A DNA stretch of 44,194 nt from assembly GCA_017427545.1 (NCBI GenBank), contig JAFRSO010000046.1:1-44194 (forward strand), given 5' to 3'. The DNA comes from Selenomonadaceae bacterium. GTDB lineage: Bacteria; Bacillota; Negativicutes; Selenomonadales; Selenomonadaceae. The notes under the pieces were generated by a model, which did no database searches, was not told where the DNA came from, and was given only the letters and a program-made list of their open reading frames with translations. Shown here piece by piece: positions 1 to 7,221 of this stretch. Position 1 is the first letter of the stretch. The number at the start of each line of letters is the position of its first letter. The position numbers and the translations under genes are program-made.

Positions 1-335
1 GTATCGGTGTCAGTGTCCGTATCGGTGTCAGTATCCGTATCGGTATCAGTGTCGGTATCAGTGTCCGTATCGGTGTCAGTATCCGTATCGGTGTCAGTAT
101 CCGTATCGGTATCAGTATCCGTGTCGGTATCAGTGTCCGTATCCGTATCGGTGTCAGTATCGGTGTCAGTATCCGTGTCGGTGTCAGTATCCGTGTCGGT
201 GTCAGTATCCGTATCGGTGTCAGTGTCCGTATCCGTATCGGTGTCAGTGTCCGTATCGGTGTCAGTATCCGTGTCGGTATCAGTGTCCGTGTCGGTATCA
301 GTGTCCGTGTCGGTATCAGTATCCGTATCGGTGTC
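1..335. repeat. Hexamer array encoding Asp-Thr repeats
   Basis: On the plus strand the unit is GT[A/G]TC[G/A/C], repeated without interruption for about 335 bases and continuing past the left edge. Blocks of about 18 bases (three units ending G, A, C) recur, giving a higher-order pattern. The array lies wholly inside the minus-strand giant gene. Confidence 0.9.
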
Positions 336-389
336 GCCTTCGCTGAACATTTGCAAATCAAAAACAAACTCGTCAAACAAATCGTTCAT
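1..389 (-). CDS. N-terminus of a giant protein: FDLQ-F-S tag followed by poly(Asp-Thr); 3' end outside window
   Basis: Read on the minus strand from ATG at 389, with a GGGAG Shine-Dalgarno about 10 bases upstream. Residues 1-18 are a short leader containing DEFVFDLQMFS. From residue 19 the protein is an uninterrupted Asp-Thr dipeptide repeat (about 55 copies) up to the window edge, so the 3' end is missing. Asp uses GAC and GAT; Thr uses ACC, ACT and ACG in changing order, so the tract is not a pure microsatellite. There is no hydrophobic signal peptide. The leader matches the starts of the RTX gene (13658) and of the giant gene at 35651, which is the main reason for trusting this strand. The plus strand also reads open here, as Ser-Val repeats, but without a sensible start context. 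Function unknown; an acidic, extended, possibly cation-binding surface region is inference. Confidence 0.72.
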   Translation of the reverse strand, partial: MNDLFDEFVFDLQMFSEGDTDTDTDTDTDTDTDTDTDTDTDTDTDTDTDTDTDTDTDTDTDTDTDTDTDTDTDTDTDTDTDTDTDTDTDTDTDTDTDTDTDTDTDTDTDTDTDTDTDTDTDTDTDTDTD

Positions 390-419
390 TTAATAAGTAC
401 TCCCTTCTTCGGCCGTGCC

Positions 420-660
420 TTTTTGAAGGTCGCCGGCCTATGAAAAAGATTGATATAAGCTTGCTTTCCGCTAACAAGCCGATTAATCGAACCCCTTCCT
501 CAACTTATCCCAAAAAGTAAAACAGCGTAGAACTCGCGAACCCTACACGATTCGTCAAGTTCAGACGCCACAGAAATTATCTTATATCCGAAGTTCCCCA
601 ACGGCGGATAAAGATCCCCTTGACATGTCCGCGTCCACCAAACGCCTGACTGTCGGGGCG
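420..660 (-). other. Structured leader or small RNA upstream of the poly(DT) gene
   Basis: There is no credible ORF in 390-744. On the minus strand, downstream of the promoter at 662-690, several hairpins can be drawn. One is a GGACGC/GCGTCT stem enclosing a GGAT-CTTT-ATCC hairpin. Another is GTGTAG/CTACGC around a GGTTCGCGAGTT loop, and a third is GCTTG/CAAGC near 460. A GGCCG/CGGCC stem with an inner CCTT/AAGG sits just upstream of the Shine-Dalgarno. The length of about 200 bases and rod-like pairing would also suit a standalone RNA such as 6S, but I do not recognise a diagnostic core. It could equally be the 5' leader of the giant gene. Confidence 0.4.
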
Positions 661-661
661 A

Positions 662-690
662 AGAATAGCGCAGGATTTTATCTTTGTCAA
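662..690 (-). promoter_or_regulatory. Sigma-70 type promoter for the leader/poly(DT) gene
   Basis: On the minus strand TTGACA (685-690) is followed by a 17-base spacer and TATTCT (662-667). The -35 is perfect and the -10 matches 4 of 6. It points toward the structured region and the giant gene, leaving a 5' untranslated region of about 270 bases. Confidence 0.6.
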
Positions 691-744
691 GGGAAAGTAA
701 ATTAAAAGTTTCTTAGAAAAGGTTTTAAGATTAGTCGCCGGTGA

Positions 745-1236
745 TTATTTTTTCTTACGTTTCTTAGACTTTTTCGGCGAGCGGGTAGCGTTGGCAAATT
801 TAGCTTTGATCTTTTCAGCATCCTCCTTCTGCTTATCGGTAGTCTTTTTGTCACGCTGCATTTTGGCATATTCCGCGCCGAGGGAAGCAATCTTGTGCTT
901 GACGGTCATAATCGGGTGGGAGAGGAGCATTTTCTTTTGACCGCCCTTCATGATTTCCAGAAAGTCATTAGTGAAACGTTCTCCGAAACATGGAGTTTCA
1001 CATTGCTCACAAATGGGCTTGCCGATACCGTAGGGGCAACGATTAATTTTAAGCAAGACGGTCGACAGGACGGCAGTACATTTGGCGCAGAGTTTGTTAT
1101 CAGTGGTGCCGTGATTGGCGTTGCAGTATTTGCCGAAAGTCTTGCGGATATTTTCTTTTTCCTTAGGGACATTGTTTTTCAATTCAGGTTCCTTGCGTTT
1201 GGGCAAGAGACTTTTAACCTTGTCGAGAATTCCCAT
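745..1236 (-). CDS. YgbA-like (nitrous oxide-stimulated promoter family) Cys-rich protein
   Basis: The 163-residue product matches the YgbA_NO family pattern. It has a C-x3-H pair (YCNANHG), a CAKC pair, then CPYG, a CEQC pair and C-F-G, followed by the characteristic KKMLLSHPIM segment. The spaced Cys residues suggest metal binding. The family is known from nitrosative-stress regulons in enterobacteria, but its biochemical role is not established. The C-terminal 50 residues are Lys-rich and end in a basic run (KKSKKRKKK), probably a lineage-specific tail. The start is ATG with AAGGAG 7 bases upstream. The gene is last in the minus-strand run from meaB and is separated from ruvB by a mosaic palindrome. 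Confidence 0.75.
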   Translation of the reverse strand: MGILDKVKSLLPKRKEPELKNNVPKEKENIRKTFGKYCNANHGTTDNKLCAKCTAVLSTVLLKINRCPYGIGKPICEQCETPCFGERFTNDFLEIMKGGQKKMLLSHPIMTVKHKIASLGAEYAKMQRDKKTTDKQKEDAEKIKAKFANATRSPKKSKKRKKK

Positions 1237-1252
1237 AATAAAACTCCTTTCT

Positions 1253-1330
1253 TAGGAACTAGTAATTAGGAACTAGGAACTAGTAGGGATTAGGAATTAG
1301 TTTATCTAGTTCCTAGTTCCCAGTTCCTAG
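1253..1330. repeat. Mosaic palindrome, TAGGAAC family
   Basis: The left arm repeats TAGGAAC/TAGTAAT/TAGGGAT-type 7-8-mers; the right arm is the inverse (CTAGTTCC units) across a short TTTAT loop. It lies immediately upstream of the Shine-Dalgarno of the YgbA-like gene and downstream of ruvB. Confidence 0.85.
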
Positions 1331-1334
1331 CATT

Positions 1335-2363
1335 TCATTCAAAGTCAAAAAGCGTCGGGGTATCGTTGGGCTTGGGATAAGTGACGCCCATGTGAAGATA
1401 GCCCGCCTCTGTGACGACACGACCTCGCGGCGTGCGCATGATAAAACCGAGTTGCAGGAGATACGGTTCGTAAATATCTTCGATAGTCTCGCGCGATTCA
1501 CTGATTGCGGCGGCAAGGGTATCAAGTCCGACGGGGCGTCCGCTGAACTTGTGAATCATGGCGTCAAGGAGTCGGCGGTCAGTGTGATCAAGTCCCGCGC
1601 TGTCGACTTCCAAGGCAATCAATGCGCGGTCGGCAATGTCGTCGGTGATGATTTTGGAGCCTTCAACTTGAGCAAAGTCGCGGACACGTTTTAACAGTCT
1701 GTTGGCGATACGAGGTGTTCCGCGTGAACGACGTGCAATTTCCTGCGCGCCGCCGAGTTCAATCGGAATCTTCAAAATTTGTGCGGCACGAGTAATAATT
1801 TCAATAAGTGCTTCGGGTGAATAATATTCAAGACGACTGATGACACCGAATCTGTCACGCAGTGGCGGCGATAATGAACCGGCTTTGGTCGTGGCACCAA
1901 TCAGCGTGAACGGCGAAATGTCAACGCGAATACTTCTGGCGCGAGGGCCTTTGCCAATAATTATATCAAGGGCGAAATCTTCCATTGCCGAATATAAAAT
2001 TTCTTCGACTTGGCGGCTTAGGCGGTGAATCTCGTCGATAAATAAAACGTCGCGTTCCTGCAGGTTGGTTAAAATTGCGGCAAGATCTCCTGCGCGTTCA
2101 ATGGCAGGCCCCGACGTTTGACGAAAATTTACGCCGAGTTCATTAGCGATGATTGCTGCCAATGTCGTCTTGCCTAATCCCGGCGGTCCGTAAAGTAAAA
2201 CGTGGTCGAGAGCCTCACGCCTGGTGACTGCCGCCTTGACGAACACCGCTAAGTTTTGCTTGGCTTTGTCCTGACCGATATATTCCGCCAATCTGCGCGG
2301 CCGCAAGCTGTATTGCCAATCGTCCGCACTTTGCTCAATCGTGGCGACTATTCGTTCATCCAA
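1335..2363 (-). CDS. ruvB: Holliday junction branch migration ATPase RuvB
   Basis: This is the AAA+ motor of the RuvABC complex, which drives branch migration of Holliday junctions. The 342-residue product has the family's normal length. It shows Walker [10 protein letters not shown] (about residues 59-67), Walker B LFIDEIHR (about 107-114), sensor 1 GATTKAG, the arginine finger LRDRFG, and a C-terminal winged helix ending in the usual GRVVT-A-H-G region. The start is a TTG that overlaps the end of fmt by 16 bases, so translation is probably coupled to fmt. No ruvA or ruvC is visible in the window; RuvA and RuvC would have to be encoded elsewhere. Confidence 0.97.
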   Translation of the reverse strand: MDERIVATIEQSADDWQYSLRPRRLAEYIGQDKAKQNLAVFVKAAVTRREALDHVLLYGPPGLGKTTLAAIIANELGVNFRQTSGPAIERAGDLAAILTNLQERDVLFIDEIHRLSRQVEEILYSAMEDFALDIIIGKGPRARSIRVDISPFTLIGATTKAGSLSPPLRDRFGVISRLEYYSPEALIEIITRAAQILKIPIELGGAQEIARRSRGTPRIANRLLKRVRDFAQVEGSKIITDDIADRALIALEVDSAGLDHTDRRLLDAMIHKFSGRPVGLDTLAAAISESRETIEDIYEPYLLQLGFIMRTPRGRVVTEAGYLHMGVTYPKPNDTPTLFDFE

Positions 2364-3259
2364 AAATTTTCACCAACTTTGTTGCCGCGTAAAAAATCCG
2401 ACGCGTTGAGTTTCTTTGAATTGGGAGCTTGAATCTCCAAAATTTCCAATGAGCCGTCACCCGTTCCGACGAAAAATTTTTCTCCGACGATTTTAATTTC
2501 AGCGGGCGAAAGATTTTCTTCAGCCAATTTCGTCCGCCAGATTTTGAACTTGCCCGCACGAGCATTGCCGTAAAGTCCGCGAACGAGATTATGAATTTCC
2601 CGCGACGATTTCCGCCAATCAATCAAGCCCGTATCCTTCTTGAGCAGCGGCGCATATGTCGACAGCGAATCATCTTGCTTGAGCGGTTGAAGTTCGCCGA
2701 CTTGCAATTTGTACAGCGTCTTCAACAACAAATCCGCCCCGACTGTCATTAAGCGTTCGCGCAGTTCGGGCAAAATCATATCGTCGGGGATTTTAACTTC
2801 GCTTTGCAATAAAATATCGCCCGTATCAAGTCCGGCGTTCATTTGCATTGTTGTAATTCCCGTGACGGTCTCGCCGCGAATAATCGACCACTCAATAGGA
2901 GCCGCCCCGCGATATTTCGGCAAAAGTGACGCGTGAACATTTATGCAACCGAGGCGCGGGATATCTAAAATTGCTTGCGATAAAATTTGTCCGAAGGCGA
3001 CGACGACAATTAAATCCGGTTTGAGTTCGGCAAGTTGTTCGACGACTGCGCGAGCTTTGACTTTTAGCGGTTGAATCACGGGAAGATTATTTTCTTCGGC
3101 GAAAATTTTTACGGGCGGCGGCTGAAGTTTATGACCGCGGCCTTTAGGTCTGTCGGGTTGAGTGACGACGCAAATTATTTCAGTTTTATCGATGAGGGCT
3201 GCCAGACTTGGTACTGCAAAATCGGGCGTGCCCATGAAGATGACTTTTAATTTATTCAT
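2348..3259 (-). CDS. fmt: Methionyl-tRNA formyltransferase
   Basis: Formylates initiator Met-tRNA using 10-formyl-tetrahydrofolate. The 303 residues are close to the usual length. The N-terminal Rossmann formyltransferase domain starts [14 protein letters not shown]. The catalytic segment is [19 protein letters not shown], with the conserved Asn and His, and the third catalytic residue lies in AGLDTGDIL. The C-terminal OB-like domain carries the usual [15 protein letters not shown] region. ATG start with AAAGGAG 5 bases upstream. The stop codon lies inside ruvB. A mosaic palindrome sits directly upstream of the Shine-Dalgarno. Confidence 0.97.
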   Translation of the reverse strand: MNKLKVIFMGTPDFAVPSLAALIDKTEIICVVTQPDRPKGRGHKLQPPPVKIFAEENNLPVIQPLKVKARAVVEQLAELKPDLIVVVAFGQILSQAILDIPRLGCINVHASLLPKYRGAAPIEWSIIRGETVTGITTMQMNAGLDTGDILLQSEVKIPDDMILPELRERLMTVGADLLLKTLYKLQVGELQPLKQDDSLSTYAPLLKKDTGLIDWRKSSREIHNLVRGLYGNARAGKFKIWRTKLAEENLSPAEIKIVGEKFFVGTGDGSLEILEIQAPNSKKLNASDFLRGNKVGENFWMNE

Positions 3260-3271
3260 GAAAGCTCCTTT

Positions 3272-3320
3272 GTTAGGGATTAGGGAACAGGGAGTAGGGA
3301 TTAGATTTTACTGCTCCCTA
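3272..3320. repeat. Mosaic palindrome, AGGGAACAGGGATT family
   Basis: The left arm is built of AGGGATT, AGGGAAC and AGGGAGT units, the loop is TTTTACT, and a short right arm reads GCTCCCTAAGG. It is placed just upstream of the fmt Shine-Dalgarno. The stop codon of the small exported protein (complement at 3318-3320) lies in the right arm. Confidence 0.8.
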
Positions 3321-3539
3321 AGGATTACAGCGTTTGCAAGGGACGTAGCCGGCGTTAATGGCCTCTTCGCGGGTGTTCATGAAAACTTTGTTGGCGGGAT
3401 TCATTTTGCCGACCATTGAGCAATCGGCGTAGTGAAATTTTTTGGAATTGGCGTTGCCGACATAACTCGACGCAAGTACCGTGGTAAAAGCCGCCGTCAT
3501 TAAAATAATCGTGACAATCGCCGCAAAAAATTTTTTCAT
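3318..3539 (-). CDS. Small exported Cys-rich (Ada-type zinc-binding-like) protein
   Basis: Residues 1-24 form a Sec signal peptide (MKKFFAAIVT, hydrophobic core, ending near VLASS). The mature part of about 50 residues has YVGNANSKKFHYADCSMV and ends GYVPCKRCNP. This spacing (K-F-H-x-x-x-C, then a C-terminal P-C-x-x-C) is seen in small modules attached to secreted nucleases and resembles the Ada zinc-binding fold; a metal site made of the Cys and His residues is inferred. I start at ATG 3539 rather than the GTG one codon earlier, because GGGGG lies about 6 bases upstream. Function unknown. Confidence 0.7.
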   Translation of the reverse strand: MKKFFAAIVTIILMTAAFTTVLASSYVGNANSKKFHYADCSMVGKMNPANKVFMNTREEAINAGYVPCKRCNP

Positions 3540-3557
3540 CACGCGCCCCCTTCTATC

Positions 3558-3612
3558 AGTTAGGAGTTAGGAATTAGGAGTAGAAAACCTATTCCCTACT
3601 TTCTACTTTCTC
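3558..3612. repeat. Mosaic palindrome, TTAGGAG/TTAGGAAT family
   Basis: TTAGGAGTTAGGAATTAGGA on the left, a GAAAACC loop, then ATTCCCTACTTTCTACTTTC on the right, an imperfect right arm. It lies between the LigB/AMMECR1 gene and the small exported gene. Confidence 0.7.
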
Positions 3613-5005
3613 AATGATGCCGAATGACTTCAAATCGCCAAAGCATAACTTTTTCTTCGGGACGAATACCCGCCTTGCGTTTGGAAATGGCAATCTGCTC
3701 CTCGACGGTCTCGACGCCATCAAGGTCGGGCAATAATAATCCTCGACGCCCGCCATTTTCGACAATGACACCGTATTTTTTAACGTCCAAGTCTTTGAGG
3801 TCGAAAACTCTTTCCGGCTCGCCCAAAACATCAACGCTGTATTCAATATCGTCAAGTTCGTCAATCGTCACAGGGTCAAAGCGCGGATCTCTTGAACAAG
3901 CGGAAATTGCATTCTGCAAAATTTCTTCGGCAAGAGTGTCCTGCGTCGCCGCAATCGTTCCAATGCAACCGCGCAGCTCGCCGTCCTTGTGCAGACTAAC
4001 GAAGGCTCCCGCTTGACGATTAAGCAACTCAATCGGCAAGTCGTCGGGGATTTCGGCAGGTTGATGAGTTTTAACGAAAGTCTCCAGGCTGTAACGCGCC
4101 AACTTGACGTAAACATCTTCATTAGCCCTGCGCTTTTCCGACTCGTATTTTTTGAATTTGGCAAGCTGATAGGCGAAATTTCTTCTATCATCTTCACCGC
4201 TGACATTGAAATAAACAATGCCGTAGCCGACGCCAAATGTGCCCTCGTAAGATAATTTTTCTGCGCGGACGGATTTTCTGTCGAGAGCACCGGCCATAAT
4301 CCAAAATGAACGAAGTCCGCACTCCGCCGCACGATTGCACATGGCATTATCCATCGTCAAGAGTTTCAAAAAGTCCGCGTTGCCCAAATTATCCATGACT
4401 TGCGAATCGAATTGAGGCCCCTCTTCAGCGAAACCGTAAGGGCCGTCATCTTTGAGTTTGTGGGATAAATCGCCGCTCGCTATGAAAAATATTTTGCGTC
4501 CGAGTTCATCAGCGATTTTAGAAATCATCTGCCCGAATTTGTAATGAATTGCCGCCGACATGCCCGATAAGCCGATACGAACAAATTTCACGTGGTCGAA
4601 GTCAAGCCTGGCCTGCTGTAAAAATCTTAGCGGAATCATTGTGCCGTGGTCGAGTGAAGGGTTGCGTTCACCGAGAGTACCCGCAGGCATTTTCGCCGCC
4701 ATAGAATCAGCAGAAAGTTTCCTTACAAAGTCCGTGTCGTAATTTATTGCCAAGGCGACTTGAGGTGCGCGGAATTGTGCCATATTGCCGACAGCCGCTT
4801 CACCGGGAGAAATGTGGAAGTAGTCCGAATACATTATGGAATGCGGGCTGGTGATTATGATTGTTTCGGGTTGAAGTTCGACAATCCGCCGCGAAATTTC
4901 TTTGTAGGCTACGGTCGTCGCCGAAATTTTTTCTTCCTCGCCACGACCGACTTCCGGTAAAATTATTGGCGGGTGCGGAACTGCCACTGCTCCCAATATA
5001 CTCAT
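3611..5005 (-). CDS. Fused LigB-like (Memo-type) and AMMECR1 protein, AmmeMemoRadiSam system
   Basis: There are two domains in 464 residues. Residues about 1-275 resemble the class III extradiol dioxygenase (LigB) fold. They include the N-terminal VPHPPIILPEVG, the ITSPHS segment and SLDHGTMIPL, with candidate metal ligands His at these sites, and ASGDLSHKL further on. Residues about 295-464 are an AMMECR1 domain with the invariant LRGCIG at 344-349 and SCSRDPRF-like SACSRDPRF. In the AmmeMemoRadiSam system these families pair with a radical SAM enzyme of unknown product; no radical SAM gene is seen here. ATG start with AAAGGAGGAG upstream. A true dioxygenase role cannot be read from sequence. 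Confidence 0.85.
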   Translation of the reverse strand: MSILGAVAVPHPPIILPEVGRGEEEKISATTVAYKEISRRIVELQPETIIITSPHSIMYSDYFHISPGEAAVGNMAQFRAPQVALAINYDTDFVRKLSADSMAAKMPAGTLGERNPSLDHGTMIPLRFLQQARLDFDHVKFVRIGLSGMSAAIHYKFGQMISKIADELGRKIFFIASGDLSHKLKDDGPYGFAEEGPQFDSQVMDNLGNADFLKLLTMDNAMCNRAAECGLRSFWIMAGALDRKSVRAEKLSYEGTFGVGYGIVYFNVSGEDDRRNFAYQLAKFKKYESEKRRANEDVYVKLARYSLETFVKTHQPAEIPDDLPIELLNRQAGAFVSLHKDGELRGCIGTIAATQDTLAEEILQNAISACSRDPRFDPVTIDELDDIEYSVDVLGEPERVFDLKDLDVKKYGVIVENGGRRGLLLPDLDGVETVEEQIAISKRKAGIRPEEKVMLWRFEVIRHH

Positions 5006-5021
5006 GAATACTCCTCCTTTG

Positions 5022-5091
5022 GTTAGGGAACAGGGATTAGGGAACAGGGAACAGTTTTATCTACTCCCTGCTCCCTAATCCCTACTCCCTA
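5022..5091. repeat. Mosaic palindrome, AGGGAAC family
   Basis: Left arm units AGGGAAC/AGGGATT, loop TTTTATCT, right arm ACTCCCTGCTCCCTAATCCC and onward. It ends a few bases before the stop of the zinc-ribbon gene and sits directly upstream of the Shine-Dalgarno of the LigB/AMMECR1 gene. Confidence 0.85.
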
Positions 5092-5096
5092 AGTTA

Positions 5097-5546
5097 TCAA
5101 CTTCGCGAATTGTCCAGGGCATTGTACATTGACTCCGAAAAAGTTTTGCCGGCAGATTCTTGAGCTTTTTTATCGGCAGCACGTTTCTTGGAGTTCAAAG
5201 CCTGTGCAAATTTCTGCGCGTTCATTTTGAGTTTGTCCAAACATTCGCTACAATAAGTGTCGCGGGTTATGAGCTTGCCGCAATTCGCGCAAGGATAGCT
5301 GGCGTTCTTCAAGCCGGAATTTTCAAATTGCCCCTGCTGAATCATGCGCCAAACCAATTTTGCCGGAGCACCTGAACCTTCGATGAGTTGGTTGACGGTG
5401 ATACCGGGATTGTCGCGGACGTAACTTTTGACGCGCTCTTCCAGCTCCAAATCTGCTGCGCGGCAGTCCGCACAAATTTTTTCCTTGCCCACCGGCACGA
5501 AAATTTTCTTGCAACGTGCACAATTCCTTATGTTAAGCTTCGTCAT
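5097..5546 (-). CDS. Zinc-ribbon/HTH protein resembling the YvyF (TIGR03826) flagellar-region family
   Basis: The protein has about 149 residues. The first Cys set is NCARCKKIF and ICADCRAA. A helix-turn-helix-like stretch follows (NPGITVNQLIEGSGAPAKLV), then IQQGQF, and a second zinc ribbon YPCANCGK and YCSECL. The order ribbon, short HTH, ribbon matches YvyF-like proteins found beside flagellin-regulation genes in Firmicutes. No flagellar gene is in this window, so a motility role is only a family hint. I choose ATG 5546, because the upstream GTG (5555) overlaps the GGAGGTGA ribosome site that serves ATG at 8-base spacing. The C-terminal 35 residues are Lys/Ala/Ser-rich and probably flexible. 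Confidence 0.65.
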   Translation of the reverse strand: MTKLNIRNCARCKKIFVPVGKEKICADCRAADLELEERVKSYVRDNPGITVNQLIEGSGAPAKLVWRMIQQGQFENSGLKNASYPCANCGKLITRDTYCSECLDKLKMNAQKFAQALNSKKRAADKKAQESAGKTFSESMYNALDNSRS

Positions 5547-5618
5547 TTGAATCACCTCCGCGAGCTTCAGAATCGTTGCGTGAATTTTTCTATGTATTCG
5601 GCGAAATTTCCTGCTTTG

Positions 5619-5686
5619 TAGGGAACGGGGATTAGGGAACAGGGATTAGAAAAACTTGTTCCTTGTTCCTTATTCCTTGTTCCTTA
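5619..5686. repeat. Mosaic palindrome, AGGGAAC/GGAACAAG family
   Basis: The left arm uses AGGGAAC, GGGGATT and AGGGATT; the right arm switches to CTTGTTCCTTGTTCCTTATT units. The two arms thus come from different unit types yet still pair roughly. It lies between meaB and the zinc-ribbon gene. Confidence 0.8.
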
Positions 5687-5691
5687 AAAAA

Positions 5692-6852
5692 TCAGACTTC
5701 AAACAAGTCAACTTTCTTTTGAGCCGCCCGCGTTATGTCGAACATTTTAACCAGCTCCGCTACTGCCTGCGTCGGGGAAATTACACCGCTCAAGACTGCC
5801 TCGCGGATTTCCGGCATACGTCCCGTTATCACCGCGTCCCCGAAAAATAAATTATGCAAGTGCTCATCAATCATCGCGTGCATCCAATCCAAAAGTTGCG
5901 AATCACGCCGCCTTTGAAAGACGCCGCTGGCCTCCGTCATTTGCTTAAACAGCTGAATCACTTGCCACAACTCCGGCAAACCCATTTTCGTGACGGCACT
6001 GGCAAGATAAGCGTGCGTCGGCCAACCTTCAGTTGCGGGGCGGATAAATTCCGTCATGCGTTCATATTCGCCGCGTGTGACTTTCGCCCGAACGAGATTA
6101 TCACCGTCAGCTTTGTTGACTACAATCGCGTCCGCCAATTCCATAATGCCCTTTTTGATTCCCTGCAAATCATCGCCGGCACCCGTCAATACTACCAGCA
6201 TAAAAAAATCAACCATTGAACGGACGGTCGTTTCAGATTGCCCGACACCGACAGTTTCAATCAAAATCACGTCATAGCCCGCCGCCTCACACATCAGCAT
6301 AGTCTCACGACTTTTGCGAGCGACGCCACCTAATGTTCCGCCCGCAGGAGACGGTCTGATAAATGCCTCACTGCGACGGCTCAAAGTTCCCATACGAGTT
6401 TTATCGCCCAGAATTGAACCTTTCGTGATTGAACTTGTCGGGTCGATTGAAAGCACTGCAACTTTATGACCGTCGTCACAGAGCATGTTGCCGAACGCCT
6501 CAATCAACGTCGATTTACCTGCACCCGGCACGCCCGTTATCCCAATCCTCAACGCCTTACCTGTTCGTGGCAGAAGTCTTTGCAAAACTCGTTGCGCCTT
6601 GGCAAAATGTTTAGGGCTGTTACTTTCAATTAACGTTATCGCCCGTGATAAAATCATTCTGTCGCCATTTGTCACGCCGTCAACCAATTCATCTTCCGTC
6701 AAAGTCATGCGGCGTTTAGGTTTAAATGCTCCCGATGTAAATGCGGGATTGATATTCCCGACCGTCGTATCTTTTATGCCCTCAATGCCGCTCATCACCG
6801 CCGATTGATTCGATACTGCCCAATCGGGGGTTGTCGTCGTATAATTCGCCAT
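5692..6852 (-). CDS. meaB: MeaB/ArgK-type G3E-family GTPase (methylmalonyl-CoA mutase chaperone)
   Basis: MeaB proteins guard B12-dependent methylmalonyl-CoA mutase, gating cofactor loading and release. The 386-residue product has P-loop GVPGAGKS at about 107-114, the family signature IDPTSSITKGSILGDKTRM, ETVGVGQSE, and the guanine-binding NKAD. The core starts near residue 50; the first 50 residues (Thr/Ser-rich) are longer than in typical family members of about 320-330 residues. No mutase gene is in the window, but the decarboxylase subunits at 33990-35503 fit a succinate/propionate route. It is the first gene of the minus-strand run, with its own promoter at 6944-6972. Confidence 0.92.
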   Translation of the reverse strand: MANYTTTTPDWAVSNQSAVMSGIEGIKDTTVGNINPAFTSGAFKPKRRMTLTEDELVDGVTNGDRMILSRAITLIESNSPKHFAKAQRVLQRLLPRTGKALRIGITGVPGAGKSTLIEAFGNMLCDDGHKVAVLSIDPTSSITKGSILGDKTRMGTLSRRSEAFIRPSPAGGTLGGVARKSRETMLMCEAAGYDVILIETVGVGQSETTVRSMVDFFMLVVLTGAGDDLQGIKKGIMELADAIVVNKADGDNLVRAKVTRGEYERMTEFIRPATEGWPTHAYLASAVTKMGLPELWQVIQLFKQMTEASGVFQRRRDSQLLDWMHAMIDEHLHNLFFGDAVITGRMPEIREAVLSGVISPTQAVAELVKMFDITRAAQKKVDLFEV

Positions 6853-6869
6853 ATCGTCAACTCCTTTGG

Positions 6870-6939
6870 TAGGAACTAGGAACTAGGAACTAGATAAACT
6901 AATCCCTACTAGTTCCCAGTTCCTAATTACTAGTTCCTA
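6870..6939. repeat. Mosaic palindrome, TAGGAAC family
   Basis: Three TAGGAAC units, a TAGATAAACTAATCCCTAC centre, and a right arm TAGTTCCCAGTTCC and onward. It lies between the meaB promoter and the meaB Shine-Dalgarno, so it is transcribed in the 5' leader. Confidence 0.85.
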
Positions 6940-6943
6940 ACCG

Positions 6944-6972
6944 ATTATAAATTACGTTGATTAGAAAAGCAA
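6944..6972 (-). promoter_or_regulatory. Promoter for meaB and the downstream minus-strand run
   Basis: On the minus strand TTGCTT (6967-6972), a 17-base spacer and a perfect TATAAT (6944-6949). It is divergent from the porin promoter about 30 bases away. Confidence 0.65.
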
Positions 6973-7000
6973 TGTGGAATAAATATGGAAAAAATTTTTC

Positions 7001-7029
7001 TTGAAAAAATTTTACGGTTGTGCTATAGT
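7001..7029 (+). promoter_or_regulatory. Promoter for the SLH porin gene
   Basis: TTGAAA (7001-7006), 17-base spacer, TATAGT (7024-7029); each hexamer matches 5 of 6. It is preceded by an AT-rich stretch resembling an UP element. The transcript would carry a leader of about 185 bases with an AGCTAAC-type repeat before the start codon. Confidence 0.75.
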
Positions 7030-7126
7030 CACGGCGGCTTGAGGAATCAAGAGGAGAAGTCGTAAGACTTGAGGAAACACGGCCACTCAAATTTGAAGGC
7101 TTCTCCAAAGTGACTGACAGCCGACA

Positions 7127-7202
7127 TTAGCTGGAGAGCTATTAGCTGAGTAGTTGAGTAGAATCCTAACAGCTAGTAGCTAACAGCTGGCAGCTAACAG
7201 CT
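7127..7202. repeat. Mosaic repeat, AGCTAACAGC family
   Basis: The left part uses TAGCTGGAGAGCTATTAGCT and the right part repeats TAACAGCTAG, AGCTAACAGC and GGCAGCTAAC. AGCT is self-complementary, so many foldings are possible. It lies in the porin leader, 7 bases before its GGAGG. Confidence 0.75.
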
Positions 7203-7221
7203 AAAATTGGAGGTCTTCACA

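Noticed and set aside
1..335. CRISPR array
   Set aside because: The units are 6 bases long and contiguous, without unique spacers, and lie inside a coding frame.
7..393. Plus-strand ORF of alternating Ser-Val
   Set aside because: The minus strand has an ATG with a ribosome site, a promoter upstream, and a leader matching two other giant genes. The Ser-Val frame is the antisense of the Asp-Thr repeat.
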